Assembly: GCA_023489435.1 (NCBI GenBank) | Contig: JAMDCA010000024.1 | Coordinates: 1-47,612 of the forward strand | DNA length: 47,612 nucleotides | Source: Thermoplasmatota archaeon | Lineage (GTDB): Archaea; Thermoplasmatota; Thermoplasmata; Thermoplasmatales; Thermoplasmataceae | Reading direction: 5' to 3' | Part shown: positions 9,475 through 19,081 of the stretch, one piece after another | Layout of the letters: each line of letters begins with the position of its first letter | Numbering within the stretch: the stretch's first letter is position 1 | Made by a program: the position numbers and the translations under genes | The notes under the pieces: model-generated | What the model was told of the DNA's origin: nothing | Seen by the model: only the letters and a program-made list of their open reading frames with translations | Database searches by the model: none

Positions 9475-10248
9475 TCATTTGATAAGGTGGGCCAATAACA
9501 TGCCAAAGTAGTGTTCAATATAATGGTAGTCAAGAACGGCCTTCATTCCTGTGTGGTCCATTATACCTTTTAGAATGATCATGTTCCAGTAGCTGTCGGG
9601 CTTGGCTTTTTCTATGAAGTCCCTGGTGAGTTCCAACAGCGGTGTGAAGTCTGACGTTATGACGCATTTCTCAACCAGATCCTCATAAGGCTTGGCCTCC
9701 GGGGCATAGCCGTACACACCATCTGGTGCATGGGTGTGGGCCTGGTCAGCACTTATTATAATGGTAACTTTTCCCTCGTATCCTTCTGCAATTTTTGCAA
9801 GTGCTTTCCCAAAATCAATGAGACCCTCCAGGTTCCAGATACGAGGCTGGCCTATGGATACGAGTCTTTTCTTCCTGAAGAAAGTGAGCGGTATCACTGA
9901 TCCAAAATCCAGGGGAAATACTGACATTGGTCCATCGTTTGTCACAAAAGAGACTTCCTGTGTTAAAGGACTTGAGGCAGCAATGGTCGATGCTAATTTT
10001 CTGTCAGTCTCATATTTCCTGTTAATTCTTCTTGTCTTCAGTTTAAGTTGTCCATAGAGATACTGTGTATTTATCACGCCGATAGAATTGCTGAGTTTCA
10101 GTCCGTGCGGGCTTATTATTACAACAGTATGGGACAAATCATGTGAAGTGACGGCCCTTATTCTTTCCGAGAGTTCCGCACTTTCCCTGTTGGGGTGATC
10201 AATTATCTCATCGCCGTGTGGAATCACAAAAACATTTTCAAGAGGCAA
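9475..10248 (-). CDS. LigB/MEMO-type extradiol-dioxygenase-like protein
   Basis: VFVIPHGDEII, VVIISPHGLKLSN, IISADQAHTHAPDGVYGYAPEAKPYEDLV. Confidence 0.7.
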   Translation of the reverse strand: MPLENVFVIPHGDEIIDHPNRESAELSERIRAVTSHDLSHTVVIISPHGLKLSNSIGVINTQYLYGQLKLKTRRINRKYETDRKLASTIAASSPLTQEVSFVTNDGPMSVFPLDFGSVIPLTFFRKKRLVSIGQPRIWNLEGLIDFGKALAKIAEGYEGKVTIIISADQAHTHAPDGVYGYAPEAKPYEDLVEKCVITSDFTPLLELTRDFIEKAKPDSYWNMIILKGIMDHTGMKAVLDYHYIEHYFGMLLAHLIK

Positions 10249-10436
10249 TGACAGATCATAAAAATGACACTTATTAAGAGATTGCTGACAATGAGGCGGA
10301 ACAATTTCTTCTTTTGGAACCTGCCAGCGGTGTATTTCAGGTTAATTCCAAGTAACTCCTATCTTGAAAAAGTCTATATATGCTGCAAAGCATTCCGGTA
10401 AGGTCTTAAGGGTCCAATCCAAAGAAGATTAAAGCC

Positions 10437-10445
10437 CTTATATGC
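10437..10445 (+). promoter_or_regulatory. TATA-box-like element upstream of EF-1A
   Basis: CTTATATGC about 40 nt upstream of ATG; RBS-like GGTGA at about 10471. Confidence 0.5.
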
Positions 10446-10482
10446 AAAAACCATATCTAGGTAAAAGATTAGGTGAAAATAA

Positions 10483-11757
10483 ATGGCACAAGCAAAACCA
10501 CACGTAAACTTGGTAACTATCGGTCATGTAGATCATGGAAAGTCCACCCTTGTGGGAAGACTTCTCTTTGAACATGGTGAGATTCCAGCCCATATTATTG
10601 AAGAATACAAGAAGCAGTCAGAAGAAAAGGGAAAGGCAACTTTCGAGTTCGCCTGGGTAATGGATAAGTACAAGGAAGAGAGAGAAAGAGGAGTTACAAT
10701 CGACCTTTCACACAGAAAGTTCGAGACAGACAAATACTACTTTACGATTATTGACGCACCCGGCCACAGGGACTTTGTCAAGAATATGATTACCGGAACC
10801 AGCCAGGCAGATGCTGCAATGCTCGTAGTTTCAGCCAGAGAAGGAGAGGGAATCATGGCACAGACTAGGGAACACGCTTTCCTGTCAAGAACCCTCGGTG
10901 TCCAGCAGCTCATTGTCATTATCAACAAAATGGACGCAGTCCAGCCTCCTTACAACCAGAACAGGTATGAGGAAGTCAAGAAAGACGTCGAGAAATTGCT
11001 CGCATCCATTGGGTACAAGAATGTACCTATCATACCAATCAGCGGATACAAGGGCGACAACATCCTGAAGAAATCGGAAAATCTCAAGTGGTACAACGGA
11101 CCAACACTCATTGAGGCCCTTGACAACCTGAAGCTTCCGGAGAAGCCAATTGCAAAGCCTCTCAGACTTCCAATACAGGATGTCTATTCAATCACGGGAA
11201 TTGGAACAGTACCTGTGGGAAGAGTGGAGACAGGTGTCATAAAGATCGGAGACAAGGTTGTATTCCAGCCGGCAGACAAGCAGGGTGAAGTAAAGTCAAT
11301 TGAAATGCACCATGAAAACATGCCCTCTGCAGAGCCAGGAGATAACATAGGTTTCAACGTAAGGGGAATCGCAAAGAACGATATCAAGAGGGGAGACGTC
11401 TGTGGACCAGTCAGCAACCCACCAACCGTTGTGAAATCATTCACAGCCCAGGTAGTTGTCCTGAACCACCCAAGCGTCATCGCCAACGGATACAAGCCGG
11501 TTTTCCATATTCACACAACACAGATAGCCTGCAGGTTTGAACACATCGTTAAGACTCTGAACCCCAAGGATGGAACGACACTGAAAGAGAACCCTGACTT
11601 CATCAAGACAGGTGACATCGCAATTGTCAAGGTTGTACCAGACCGCCCATTCGTGATTGAAAAGGTTTCAGATATACCACAGCTTGGAAGGTTTGCCATT
11701 AGGGATATGGGTCAGACCGTCGCTGCTGGACAGTGTGTTGACGTAGAAGTTAAGTAA
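10483..11757 (+). CDS. tuf: Translation elongation factor 1-alpha
   Basis: [32 protein letters not shown] GTPase motifs. Confidence 0.98.
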   Translation: MAQAKPHVNLVTIGHVDHGKSTLVGRLLFEHGEIPAHIIEEYKKQSEEKGKATFEFAWVMDKYKEERERGVTIDLSHRKFETDKYYFTIIDAPGHRDFVKNMITGTSQADAAMLVVSAREGEGIMAQTREHAFLSRTLGVQQLIVIINKMDAVQPPYNQNRYEEVKKDVEKLLASIGYKNVPIIPISGYKGDNILKKSENLKWYNGPTLIEALDNLKLPEKPIAKPLRLPIQDVYSITGIGTVPVGRVETGVIKIGDKVVFQPADKQGEVKSIEMHHENMPSAEPGDNIGFNVRGIAKNDIKRGDVCGPVSNPPTVVKSFTAQVVVLNHPSVIANGYKPVFHIHTTQIACRFEHIVKTLNPKDGTTLKENPDFIKTGDIAIVKVVPDRPFVIEKVSDIPQLGRFAIRDMGQTVAAGQCVDVEVK

Positions 11758-11769
11758 AGGTGACTGGAA

Positions 11770-12084
11770 TTGGCGTCATACAAGGCTAGAATTTCCCTTA
11801 GTGGAACTGAGCACAAAATAGTAGACATAGTTTGCAACGAGATCAAGGGAATAGCCTCAAGGACCGGAGTGGAAGTGCACGGTCCTGTGCCTCTTCCAAC
11901 GAAGAGACTGGTGGTCCCGGTTAGAAAGAGCCCCGATGGAGAAGGTACATCCACATGGGATCGCTGGGAAATGAGAATCCACAAGAGGCTAATCGACGTT
12001 GATGCAGATGAAAGAACCCTCAGGCAATTAATGAGAATACCCATACCTGACGGCGTTCAGATCGAAATCCAAATAAAATCCTAA
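11770..12084 (+). CDS. rpsJ: 30S ribosomal protein S10
   Basis: [24 protein letters not shown]...[56 protein letters not shown] start after GGTGA. Confidence 0.97.
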   Translation: MASYKARISLSGTEHKIVDIVCNEIKGIASRTGVEVHGPVPLPTKRLVVPVRKSPDGEGTSTWDRWEMRIHKRLIDVDADERTLRQLMRIPIPDGVQIEIQIKS

Positions 12085-12142
12085 TCCCTTCTTTTACAAG
12101 GGAACACCTAATCCAATCAACATATGCCTAAAACCAAGGCAT
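12085..12142 (+). terminator. Two small stem-loops followed by T-rich tract downstream of rpsJ
   Basis: TCCCTT-cttttac-AAGGGA (12085-12103) and ATGCCT-aaaacca-AGGCAT (12124-12142), then TTTTACATTTTT. Confidence 0.4.
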
Positions 12143-12317
12143 TTTACATTTTTCTGCCCAACACAAAGTAGCTAAAGCTTCCAGTTAATGCCTCAATTTG
12201 AATTTGAATGCATAAAATCTAACAGAACAGAAGAGGAAAATAATTACAGGCATGTACCGGGAGTTCCATTCAGGGGGTTCGACAGACATTTTTCTCCCTC
12301 TCAAGTTCTTGGACATT

Positions 12318-12327
12318 GTTATATAAT
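12318..12327 (+). promoter_or_regulatory. TATA-box-like element upstream of EF-2
   Basis: GTTATATAATG about 45 nt upstream of ATG. Confidence 0.5.
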
Positions 12328-12368
12328 GCTTTCTAATTACCTTCTGTAACTCTAACAGTTGATGTAGT

Positions 12369-14573
12369 ATGGGTCGAAAAGAAGACAATATTGCAAAAGC
12401 AATGAAATTAATTGAAAATCCGGTACAAATAAGGAACATGGGGATTGCAGCCCATATTGATCATGGCAAGACTACCCTTAGTGATAACCTTATAGCTGGG
12501 GCAGGAATGATGAGCGAGGAGCTCGCAGGGAAGCAGCTGATGCTGGACTTTGACGAGCAGGAACAGGCAAGAGGAATCACTATTAACGCTGCCACAGCTT
12601 CAATGGTGCACCCATTTGATGGCGGGGAATACCTCATTAACCTTATTGACACACCGGGCCACGTGGACTTTGGTGGAGACGTAACAAGGGCAATGAGGGC
12701 AGTCGACGGTGCCGTAATAGTTGTAGATGCAGTTGAAGGTGTCATGCCGCAGACAGAAACTGTCATCAGGCAGGCACTCAGGGAGAAAGTCAAGCCAGTG
12801 CTCTTCATCAACAAGGTTGACCGTCTAATAAATGAACTCAAGCTAAACGGCGACGAGATGCAGAAGCGTTTTCTCAGAGTTATTACTGACGTCAACAAGC
12901 TCATTTCAAAATATGCCCCTAAGGAATTCCAGGCAGCCTGGCAGGTAAATGTTCAGGATGGCAGAGTGGCTTTCGGGTCGGCATATAATAATTGGGCAAT
13001 TTCGGTCCCGGCAATGAAGACATTCGGTGTCACATTCAAGGATATCGTAGACTTGGTCCAGAACGGCCATCAGAAAGATCTTGCAAAGAAGGCCCAACTT
13101 CACAAGATCATACTGAACATGGTTATCAGGCATCTGCCAAACCCACTTGAGGCCCAGAAATACAGGATTCCACAGATATGGAAAGGTGACCTGGAATCAG
13201 AAATCGGAAAGACTATGATGGCCTGTAATTTCCACGGGCCTGTTAGCATGATGATCACTAAAATTATCATCGACCCGCATGCCGGTGAAATCGCTGTTGG
13301 AAGAGTTTTCAGCGGTACTATCAGAAAAGGAAGTGAATTATACATAGTGGGGCAGGGAACCACAAAATTCAAGGTTCAGCTCCTTTCAATGATGGTCGGC
13401 CCTGACAGGATCTCAGTAGATGAGATGGCTGCAGGAAACATAGCCGCTATTGTGGGGCTTAAGGCTGCAATTGCGGGCTCAACCGTTTCTTCCATAACAA
13501 ATATGGATCCATTCGAGCCAATGCAGCATTACACTGACCCTGTTGTTACACTTGCTATCGAGGCGAAGCATACTGCGGATCTTCCAAAGCTTATTGATGT
13601 ACTGAGAAGCGTTTCAAAAGCTGATCCTTCGATCCAGGTTGAAATTAACCAGGAAACTGGGGAACACTTGATTTCTGGTATGGGAGAACTCCATCTGGAA
13701 GTTACTATGTACAGAATAAAGAACGATTACAAGGTCGAAGTCCAGACATCGGATCCACTGGTCGTCTACAGGGAAACCATTGACCATAAAGGCGGGCCAT
13801 TTGAAGGCAAGTCTCCAAACAAGCATAACAGGTTCTACTTTGAAGTCGAGCCGCTGCCAGAGGCTGTGATTCAGCTCATCAAAGACGGAGTAGTTCCACA
13901 GGGTGCTAAATTCAAAGACAAGAAGACAATTCAGGAAGAGCTCGAAAAAGCAGGCTTCTCTAGGGAAGAGGCAAGAGGCATTGTTGTGGTCGAAGGAAAC
14001 AACGTCATGACTGATGTCACAAAAGGTATCCAGTACCTTGATGAGACAATGGAACTTTTAATTGAAGGATTCCTTGAGGTCATGCGGAAGGGCCCGCTTG
14101 CCAACGAGAAGGTCTATGGGCTCAAGGCAAGGCTTGTTGATGCAAAACTTCACGAAGATAGTATACACAGGGGACCAGCCCAGGTCATACCTGCTGGAAG
14201 GAACTCAGTTTACGGTGCAATGACTCTGGCAAAGCGTGTTCTTATGGAACCAATGCAGAAAGTCTTCATCAATGTGCCTCAGGAAATCATGGGTTCAGTT
14301 ACAAATGAGATCCAGCAGAGAAGGGGCGTTGTGGAAGAGATGAACCAGGAAGGCGATGACCTTGTCATCGTGTCAAAGATTCCTGTTTCCGGAATGTTTG
14401 GTTTCGCCTCAGCAATCAGGAGCGCCACTGGTGGAAAAGTTCTCTGGAGTTCAGAGAATCATGGATACCAGAGAGTGCCTCAGGAAATCCAGAAGGAAGT
14501 CGTAGGCAAGATCAGAGAGAGGAAAGGACTCAAGGCCGAGCCATACGACGAAGCGTATTACGCTTCCCTCTAA
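12369..14573 (+). CDS. fusA: Translation elongation factor 2
   Basis: AAHIDHGKTTLSDNLI, DTPGHVDFGGDV, NKVD; C-terminal EDSIHRGPAQVIPA diphthamide region. Confidence 0.98.
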   Translation: MGRKEDNIAKAMKLIENPVQIRNMGIAAHIDHGKTTLSDNLIAGAGMMSEELAGKQLMLDFDEQEQARGITINAATASMVHPFDGGEYLINLIDTPGHVDFGGDVTRAMRAVDGAVIVVDAVEGVMPQTETVIRQALREKVKPVLFINKVDRLINELKLNGDEMQKRFLRVITDVNKLISKYAPKEFQAAWQVNVQDGRVAFGSAYNNWAISVPAMKTFGVTFKDIVDLVQNGHQKDLAKKAQLHKIILNMVIRHLPNPLEAQKYRIPQIWKGDLESEIGKTMMACNFHGPVSMMITKIIIDPHAGEIAVGRVFSGTIRKGSELYIVGQGTTKFKVQLLSMMVGPDRISVDEMAAGNIAAIVGLKAAIAGSTVSSITNMDPFEPMQHYTDPVVTLAIEAKHTADLPKLIDVLRSVSKADPSIQVEINQETGEHLISGMGELHLEVTMYRIKNDYKVEVQTSDPLVVYRETIDHKGGPFEGKSPNKHNRFYFEVEPLPEAVIQLIKDGVVPQGAKFKDKKTIQEELEKAGFSREEARGIVVVEGNNVMTDVTKGIQYLDETMELLIEGFLEVMRKGPLANEKVYGLKARLVDAKLHEDSIHRGPAQVIPAGRNSVYGAMTLAKRVLMEPMQKVFINVPQEIMGSVTNEIQQRRGVVEEMNQEGDDLVIVSKIPVSGMFGFASAIRSATGGKVLWSSENHGYQRVPQEIQKEVVGKIRERKGLKAEPYDEAYYASL

Positions 14574-14606
14574 TTTTTTTTTCAAATTTCTCTTTTATTT
14601 TTACTT
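14574..14606 (+). terminator. T-rich archaeal-type terminator after EF-2
   Basis: ATTTTTTTTTCAAATTTCTCTTTTATTTTTAC immediately after the stop codon. Confidence 0.5.
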
Positions 14607-14907
14607 ATAATCGGACTTTCGAGTGCATTCTATCAGATTAGAAAGTAAGGACAACCTGTTTTTCTTCGGATAAATGTATTTTTAGGAAATCTGCAATATT
14701 AAATCTTGGTCATACTAAAAAATCAGTTGAATAGAGCAATTCCGACTATTTGTTGAACATGTTTACCAAGCGAAACGGGATAATATTCCCTTTATTCGAT
14801 ATAGGTTCTATTTTGATAACAATTAGGAATAGTAATATTATATAAAATATCTAATTTAATGCTAATCCCATAAAATTTTAATAATAAATCATGCAATACC
14901 AAACCAT

Positions 14908-15750
14908 ATGTCCAGCAGAGTTAATTGGAAGTATTTTCTGCTAGTTGTTCCTACAATTATTTATGTTCTGGCCCTTTCCATCTATCCCGCCCTTTCAGTA
15001 GTATACCAAAGTTTTCAGACTCCCAGTGGACATTATACCGTCTCTAACTACACGGCCCTGGGATACTATGGACTTCAGTCAGCACTTATCGATACATTAA
15101 TAGTGAGTATTGCTGCACTGGTTTTGCAGCTTTTCCTTGCCCTTTTCATTGCAATGATTATGATGAAGCCCTTTAAGGGGAGCAAGGCTTTTTCAACCAT
15201 TGTGGTCGTTCCATTCGGCGTTGCCACTGTGGTTAGCGCCTTTGTGTTCTCTCAGATATTTAGTCCGGTGGGAGGATACGCAAATTCATTCCTTGTGGGA
15301 TTTGGTTTAAATCCAGTGAATTGGGCGGGTACTTCTGTAACTCAACTGGGTATTGTTGTATTCTCCGATTACTGGAAAAATACCCCTCTCGTCGCACTTA
15401 TTCTATTTTCAGGGTTAAGTGGACTTTCTCCTTCCATGTTCGATGCGGCCACTGTGGACGGAGCGGGACCAATGAGGAGGTTTCTCCACATAACTCTGCC
15501 TAATATGGCTCCGATAATGTCCATTGCCCTTCTCATCAGGGGAGTGAGCGAATTCAACATTTTTGCTCTGCCACTAGTGCTCATCGGATACCATCCACCA
15601 CTTATCAACACTCTAGTGTATGAGTTCTATACGACCACTTCAGGCACCATATATTATTCCTATGCAGCTGCAACAATTCTACTCGTAATCATCATGGTTT
15701 ACGCCATGTTCGTGCTTTGGAGAGGGGGTGCAAAAAACTATGCCCTCTAA
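14908..15750 (+). CDS. Sugar ABC transporter permease (MalF/UgpA type)
   Basis: Polytopic; EAA-like DAATVDGAGPMRRFLHITLPNMAPI loop. Confidence 0.9.
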   Translation: MSSRVNWKYFLLVVPTIIYVLALSIYPALSVVYQSFQTPSGHYTVSNYTALGYYGLQSALIDTLIVSIAALVLQLFLALFIAMIMMKPFKGSKAFSTIVVVPFGVATVVSAFVFSQIFSPVGGYANSFLVGFGLNPVNWAGTSVTQLGIVVFSDYWKNTPLVALILFSGLSGLSPSMFDAATVDGAGPMRRFLHITLPNMAPIMSIALLIRGVSEFNIFALPLVLIGYHPPLINTLVYEFYTTTSGTIYYSYAAATILLVIIMVYAMFVLWRGGAKNYAL

Positions 15751-16552
15751 GGTTAATTATGCAACTTACATCGGGGCAGTTCTTCTGGCAATAATCTTCC
15801 TTTACCCCCTTTACATACTTTTCATGATTACATTTGTTCCAACGTTCTACACCTTCGGGCAGTTATATCCCCCACAACTGCCCATGGGATTCACCCTCAG
15901 CAATGTTTACCAGTCCATAACCCAGTTGAATTTGATTAAGCCTGTGTTTAGAAGTACAATAGTGGCGTTCATCGTAGGCGGGCTTAGCCTTGTCCTCGGC
16001 ATTCCTGCTGCCTATGGCCTTTCCAAGCTCGGGGCACGGGTCTCGAACAAAATCATTGTACTGCTTTTTCTAATCAACATGATGCCGGGAATTGTCGTTG
16101 CAATACCAATTTCTGTGGACTTCCTCAGCCTTGGCCTGGCAAACATATATGGAGTAGCATTAGCTCAGGAGCTTGTAGTTTTACCACTGTCAGTGTTCAT
16201 AATGCTAGGTGGTTTCAGGGCACTTCCCAGGGACCTGGAGAATCAGGCAAGAGTTGACGGGGCATCATTGGGAACCACCATGTTAAGGGTTCTGATACCA
16301 CTTAACCGGGCCCCCATTATCGTGGCATTCCTGCTTTCATGGATGACATCATGGGATGAGTTCACCTACGCAGTGATCATATCTCCAACAAGTTCCACGT
16401 TCCCGGTTCAGCTTTATAATTATGTCACGAGGGGCGTTCCCTATGAAGCATCGGCCATCTCCCTTATCGTGACAATTCCTGTGATAATAATTGCTGCAGT
16501 GCTCCAGAAGTATCTTAAAAGTCAGTATTTAACAGGAGGCATGACCATATGA
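15728..16552 (+). CDS. Sugar ABC transporter permease (MalG/UgpE type)
   Basis: ENQARVDGASLGTTMLRVLIPLNRAPI EAA loop; overlaps upstream permease. Confidence 0.9.
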   Translation: MQKTMPSKVNYATYIGAVLLAIIFLYPLYILFMITFVPTFYTFGQLYPPQLPMGFTLSNVYQSITQLNLIKPVFRSTIVAFIVGGLSLVLGIPAAYGLSKLGARVSNKIIVLLFLINMMPGIVVAIPISVDFLSLGLANIYGVALAQELVVLPLSVFIMLGGFRALPRDLENQARVDGASLGTTMLRVLIPLNRAPIIVAFLLSWMTSWDEFTYAVIISPTSSTFPVQLYNYVTRGVPYEASAISLIVTIPVIIIAAVLQKYLKSQYLTGGMTI

Positions 16553-17538
16553 CCGCAAAATTGGAATTGGTAGAAGTCAGCAAATCGTTTCGTTCTAAGC
16601 AGGTACTCAAAAAACTTTCACTTGAGGTTGAAGACGGGGAATTTCTCGTTATCCTTGGTCCGTCAGGTATGGGGAAGAGCACTTTGCTCAGATCCATTGT
16701 TGGAATTGAACCTGTTGACGGCGGAAAAGTTTTGGTAGATGGAGAGGACGTGACCAACAGGCCGGCAAACAAGAGGAATATTGCAATGGTATTCCAGAAT
16801 TATGCGCTTTATCCCACAATGTCAGTATATAAAAATATAGCATTTCCATTGAAAATGGCAGGTTACACCCGGGATAAGATCGACAAGAAGGTAAGAGAGA
16901 TTGCAGAGACCCTCAAAATCACTGAGGCACTTTCACAGAATGTTACCACATTAAGCGGAGGTCAGAAACAGAGGGTTGCTCTTGCCAGGGCCCTTGTTAG
17001 AGATCCGAAGCTCTTTCTCCTGGACGAACCACTGAGCAACCTGGACGCCAGGGTAAGATATGCTGCAAGGCAGGAACTTAAGACACTCCAGAGGGAATTG
17101 GGACACACTTTTGTCTATGTGACACATGACCAGGCTGAGGCACAGACGCTAGCGGACCGGGTTGCTGTTCTGCATAACGGAAATATTGAGCAGATAGGAA
17201 CCTACGAGGATCTCTACGAACATCCCGGGACAGAATGGCTCGGGGACTTCTTAGGAGACTATCCCATGAATTTCATAAACGGCAGCCTGGTGGGCAAAGA
17301 TGGATACAATGTGGGCTTTCGCACGAACTGGATCTCAGAAGGGAAAGCAGGCCTGAAAAGTGAAGTGGAACTTTGCCAGGCTACTGATGTAGGATACTTT
17401 GTGAGCTGTACTATTGACGGCAAACCAATAGTTGTCCAGACCTCCAGGAAATATAAGATCGGGGCAGAAGTGAAGTTTTCACTTGAAAGATTCAACCTGT
17501 ATAAAGATGGTAAACTAGAGGAAGGGACTACCGAATAA
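16549..17538 (+). CDS. Sugar ABC transporter ATP-binding protein (MalK/UgpC type)
   Basis: Walker A GPSGMGKST, LSGGQKQRVALARAL signature, LFLLDEPLSNLD Walker B. Confidence 0.95.
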   Translation: MTAKLELVEVSKSFRSKQVLKKLSLEVEDGEFLVILGPSGMGKSTLLRSIVGIEPVDGGKVLVDGEDVTNRPANKRNIAMVFQNYALYPTMSVYKNIAFPLKMAGYTRDKIDKKVREIAETLKITEALSQNVTTLSGGQKQRVALARALVRDPKLFLLDEPLSNLDARVRYAARQELKTLQRELGHTFVYVTHDQAEAQTLADRVAVLHNGNIEQIGTYEDLYEHPGTEWLGDFLGDYPMNFINGSLVGKDGYNVGFRTNWISEGKAGLKSEVELCQATDVGYFVSCTIDGKPIVVQTSRKYKIGAEVKFSLERFNLYKDGKLEEGTTE

Positions 17539-17541
17539 TAC

Positions 17542-17569
17542 ATATTTAAATTTAGTGCTATTTAAATAT
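17542..17569. repeat. Perfect 10-bp inverted repeat ATATTTAAAT-8 nt-ATTTAAATAT
   Basis: Between the ABC ATPase stop and the binding-protein promoter. Confidence 0.6.
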
Positions 17570-17594
17570 TGATTGAAATATTCTAGGAAAATAT

Positions 17595-17604
17595 TTTATA
17601 TAAT
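17595..17604 (+). promoter_or_regulatory. TATA-box-like element of the solute-binding protein gene
   Basis: TTTATATAAT about 20-27 nt before ATG, consistent with a leaderless transcript. Confidence 0.55.
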
Positions 17605-17621
17605 GATTTACCTGTGACCAG

Positions 17622-19034
17622 ATGGACAATCCACAAGAACCAAAACCAAAGGCAAAGAAGACCACTTTAATCGCAATTATTGCGGTAGTGGTTGTAGTGA
17701 TTGTAATTGGATCTGTTCTGGCATTGGACCCCGGTTTATATACACCTAAGACTACTACCAACGCAGCAACCCAAAAGATTTTTGTATATTCCGGACCAGG
17801 TGGCCAGAAAAACTCCGAACACCTCCTTGGAGGAGATGTTATAGCCGCAGCCCAAACAAACACCAACTCTTCCCAGAATGAAGCAATGTATCAGTTTATG
17901 GCTTACATGATGTCTGGGTCAGTACAGCAGCAATACCTCGTGCATACTGGATTCATACCAGTTGACAACTACAACGGTTCATCATCAGGGCAAGCAGTGC
18001 ATTCGTTCTATTCCAGCAGCAATGCAACAATCTCCCTGACCTATTACGATGATATAGCACCCAGTGACAGTTCGTTCGTGCAGGGAGTCATAAGCCAGTT
18101 TGAGCATGCATATCCGAACATAAAGGTAAACTACGTGAACACCGTGGCAACCTCCATACTGAGCAGCGTGGAATCTCACGTGCACACCACAAGTGCAATT
18201 GTCATGAGTATTGATAACCTCGATGTTGGCGCACTTGTCTACGGCCATTACCTGAAGAACCTTAATAACACTGCAAGCAAAATAAACCCGGCAACAACCA
18301 TAAGTTCAATCACAAACCTGACAAACTATGAGACAAAAGCATTCGGCGGAATATTTTTCCTCACAGAGAGAGTAAACATACCCCTTGTCTGGATAAACTA
18401 CTCAGCAATGCAGAAGGCAGGAATTAACACACCACCAACCACAGATGCCCAGCTTTTGCAGGATGCCAAGACCATGTACACCTACTACAAGACAGGCATG
18501 GTTAATTTCCAGGGTCACGGCGGAGCTAGCACAGCAACAGAACTTTACCAGTGGTTCGTACAGGCAGGAGGTAACCCTATGGTGTTCAACGGCACGGGTG
18601 ATATACAGGCAATGCAGTTCATATACAACCTGAGCAAGTACTTCAGCCCGGAATACAAAACATCATACTGGGCAACCTACAAGGGCCTTGCATCAAACAA
18701 GTACACCATGATGGATTACCAGTGGCCCGGTTCAGTTAACCTAACTGCACTTGGTATGCAGCCATACAATGCATCCAACACCGCATCCAATGCATCAGCC
18801 ACTGCAATAAAACAGGGAGTGTTCCTGAGAACACCAGTTCCATGGATCAGCGAGTGGCAGACCCTGATGGATAACGCCTGGACATCACTTATAGTGAACA
18901 ATGGCAACTATTCGTCAATAGCCCATGTGCTTGGAACAGAGAACGCAGCCATGTACAACTATCTCCTGACAAACTATAACTACACCGTGGCACAGAACTA
19001 TGAGAATGGAACTTACGCTCCAATTGTGAGCTAA
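17622..19034 (+). CDS. ABC transporter sugar-binding protein, membrane-anchored, with apparently rearranged segment order
   Basis: N-terminal TM anchor; LTYYDD...FVQGVISQFEHAYPNIKVNYVNT (family 1 SBP N-lobe); RTPVPWISEWQTLMDNAW (SBP C-terminus); GGDVIAAAQTNTNSSQNEAMYQFMAYMMSGSVQQQYLVHTGFIPVDNY found near the N-terminus. Confidence 0.85.
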   Translation: MDNPQEPKPKAKKTTLIAIIAVVVVVIVIGSVLALDPGLYTPKTTTNAATQKIFVYSGPGGQKNSEHLLGGDVIAAAQTNTNSSQNEAMYQFMAYMMSGSVQQQYLVHTGFIPVDNYNGSSSGQAVHSFYSSSNATISLTYYDDIAPSDSSFVQGVISQFEHAYPNIKVNYVNTVATSILSSVESHVHTTSAIVMSIDNLDVGALVYGHYLKNLNNTASKINPATTISSITNLTNYETKAFGGIFFLTERVNIPLVWINYSAMQKAGINTPPTTDAQLLQDAKTMYTYYKTGMVNFQGHGGASTATELYQWFVQAGGNPMVFNGTGDIQAMQFIYNLSKYFSPEYKTSYWATYKGLASNKYTMMDYQWPGSVNLTALGMQPYNASNTASNASATAIKQGVFLRTPVPWISEWQTLMDNAWTSLIVNNGNYSSIAHVLGTENAAMYNYLLTNYNYTVAQNYENGTYAPIVS

Positions 19035-19038
19035 TTTC

Positions 19039-19075
19039 CAAAATTTTTTATTTTTTAAACCAATTCTTTTTTTGT
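19039..19075 (+). terminator. T-rich terminator after the ABC operon
   Basis: AAAATTTTTTATTTTTTAAACCAATTCTTTTTTTG. Confidence 0.45.
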
Positions 19076-19081
19076 TACATC

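Noticed and set aside
12185-12439. 84-aa minus-strand ORF over the EF-2 promoter
   Set aside because: Overlaps the EF-2 start and promoter; no recognisable motif.
14758-14844. 28-aa plus-strand ORF MFTKRNGIIFPLFDIGSILITIRNSNII upstream of the ABC operon
   Set aside because: Lies in AT-rich promoter DNA with no start-signal support; coding not supported.
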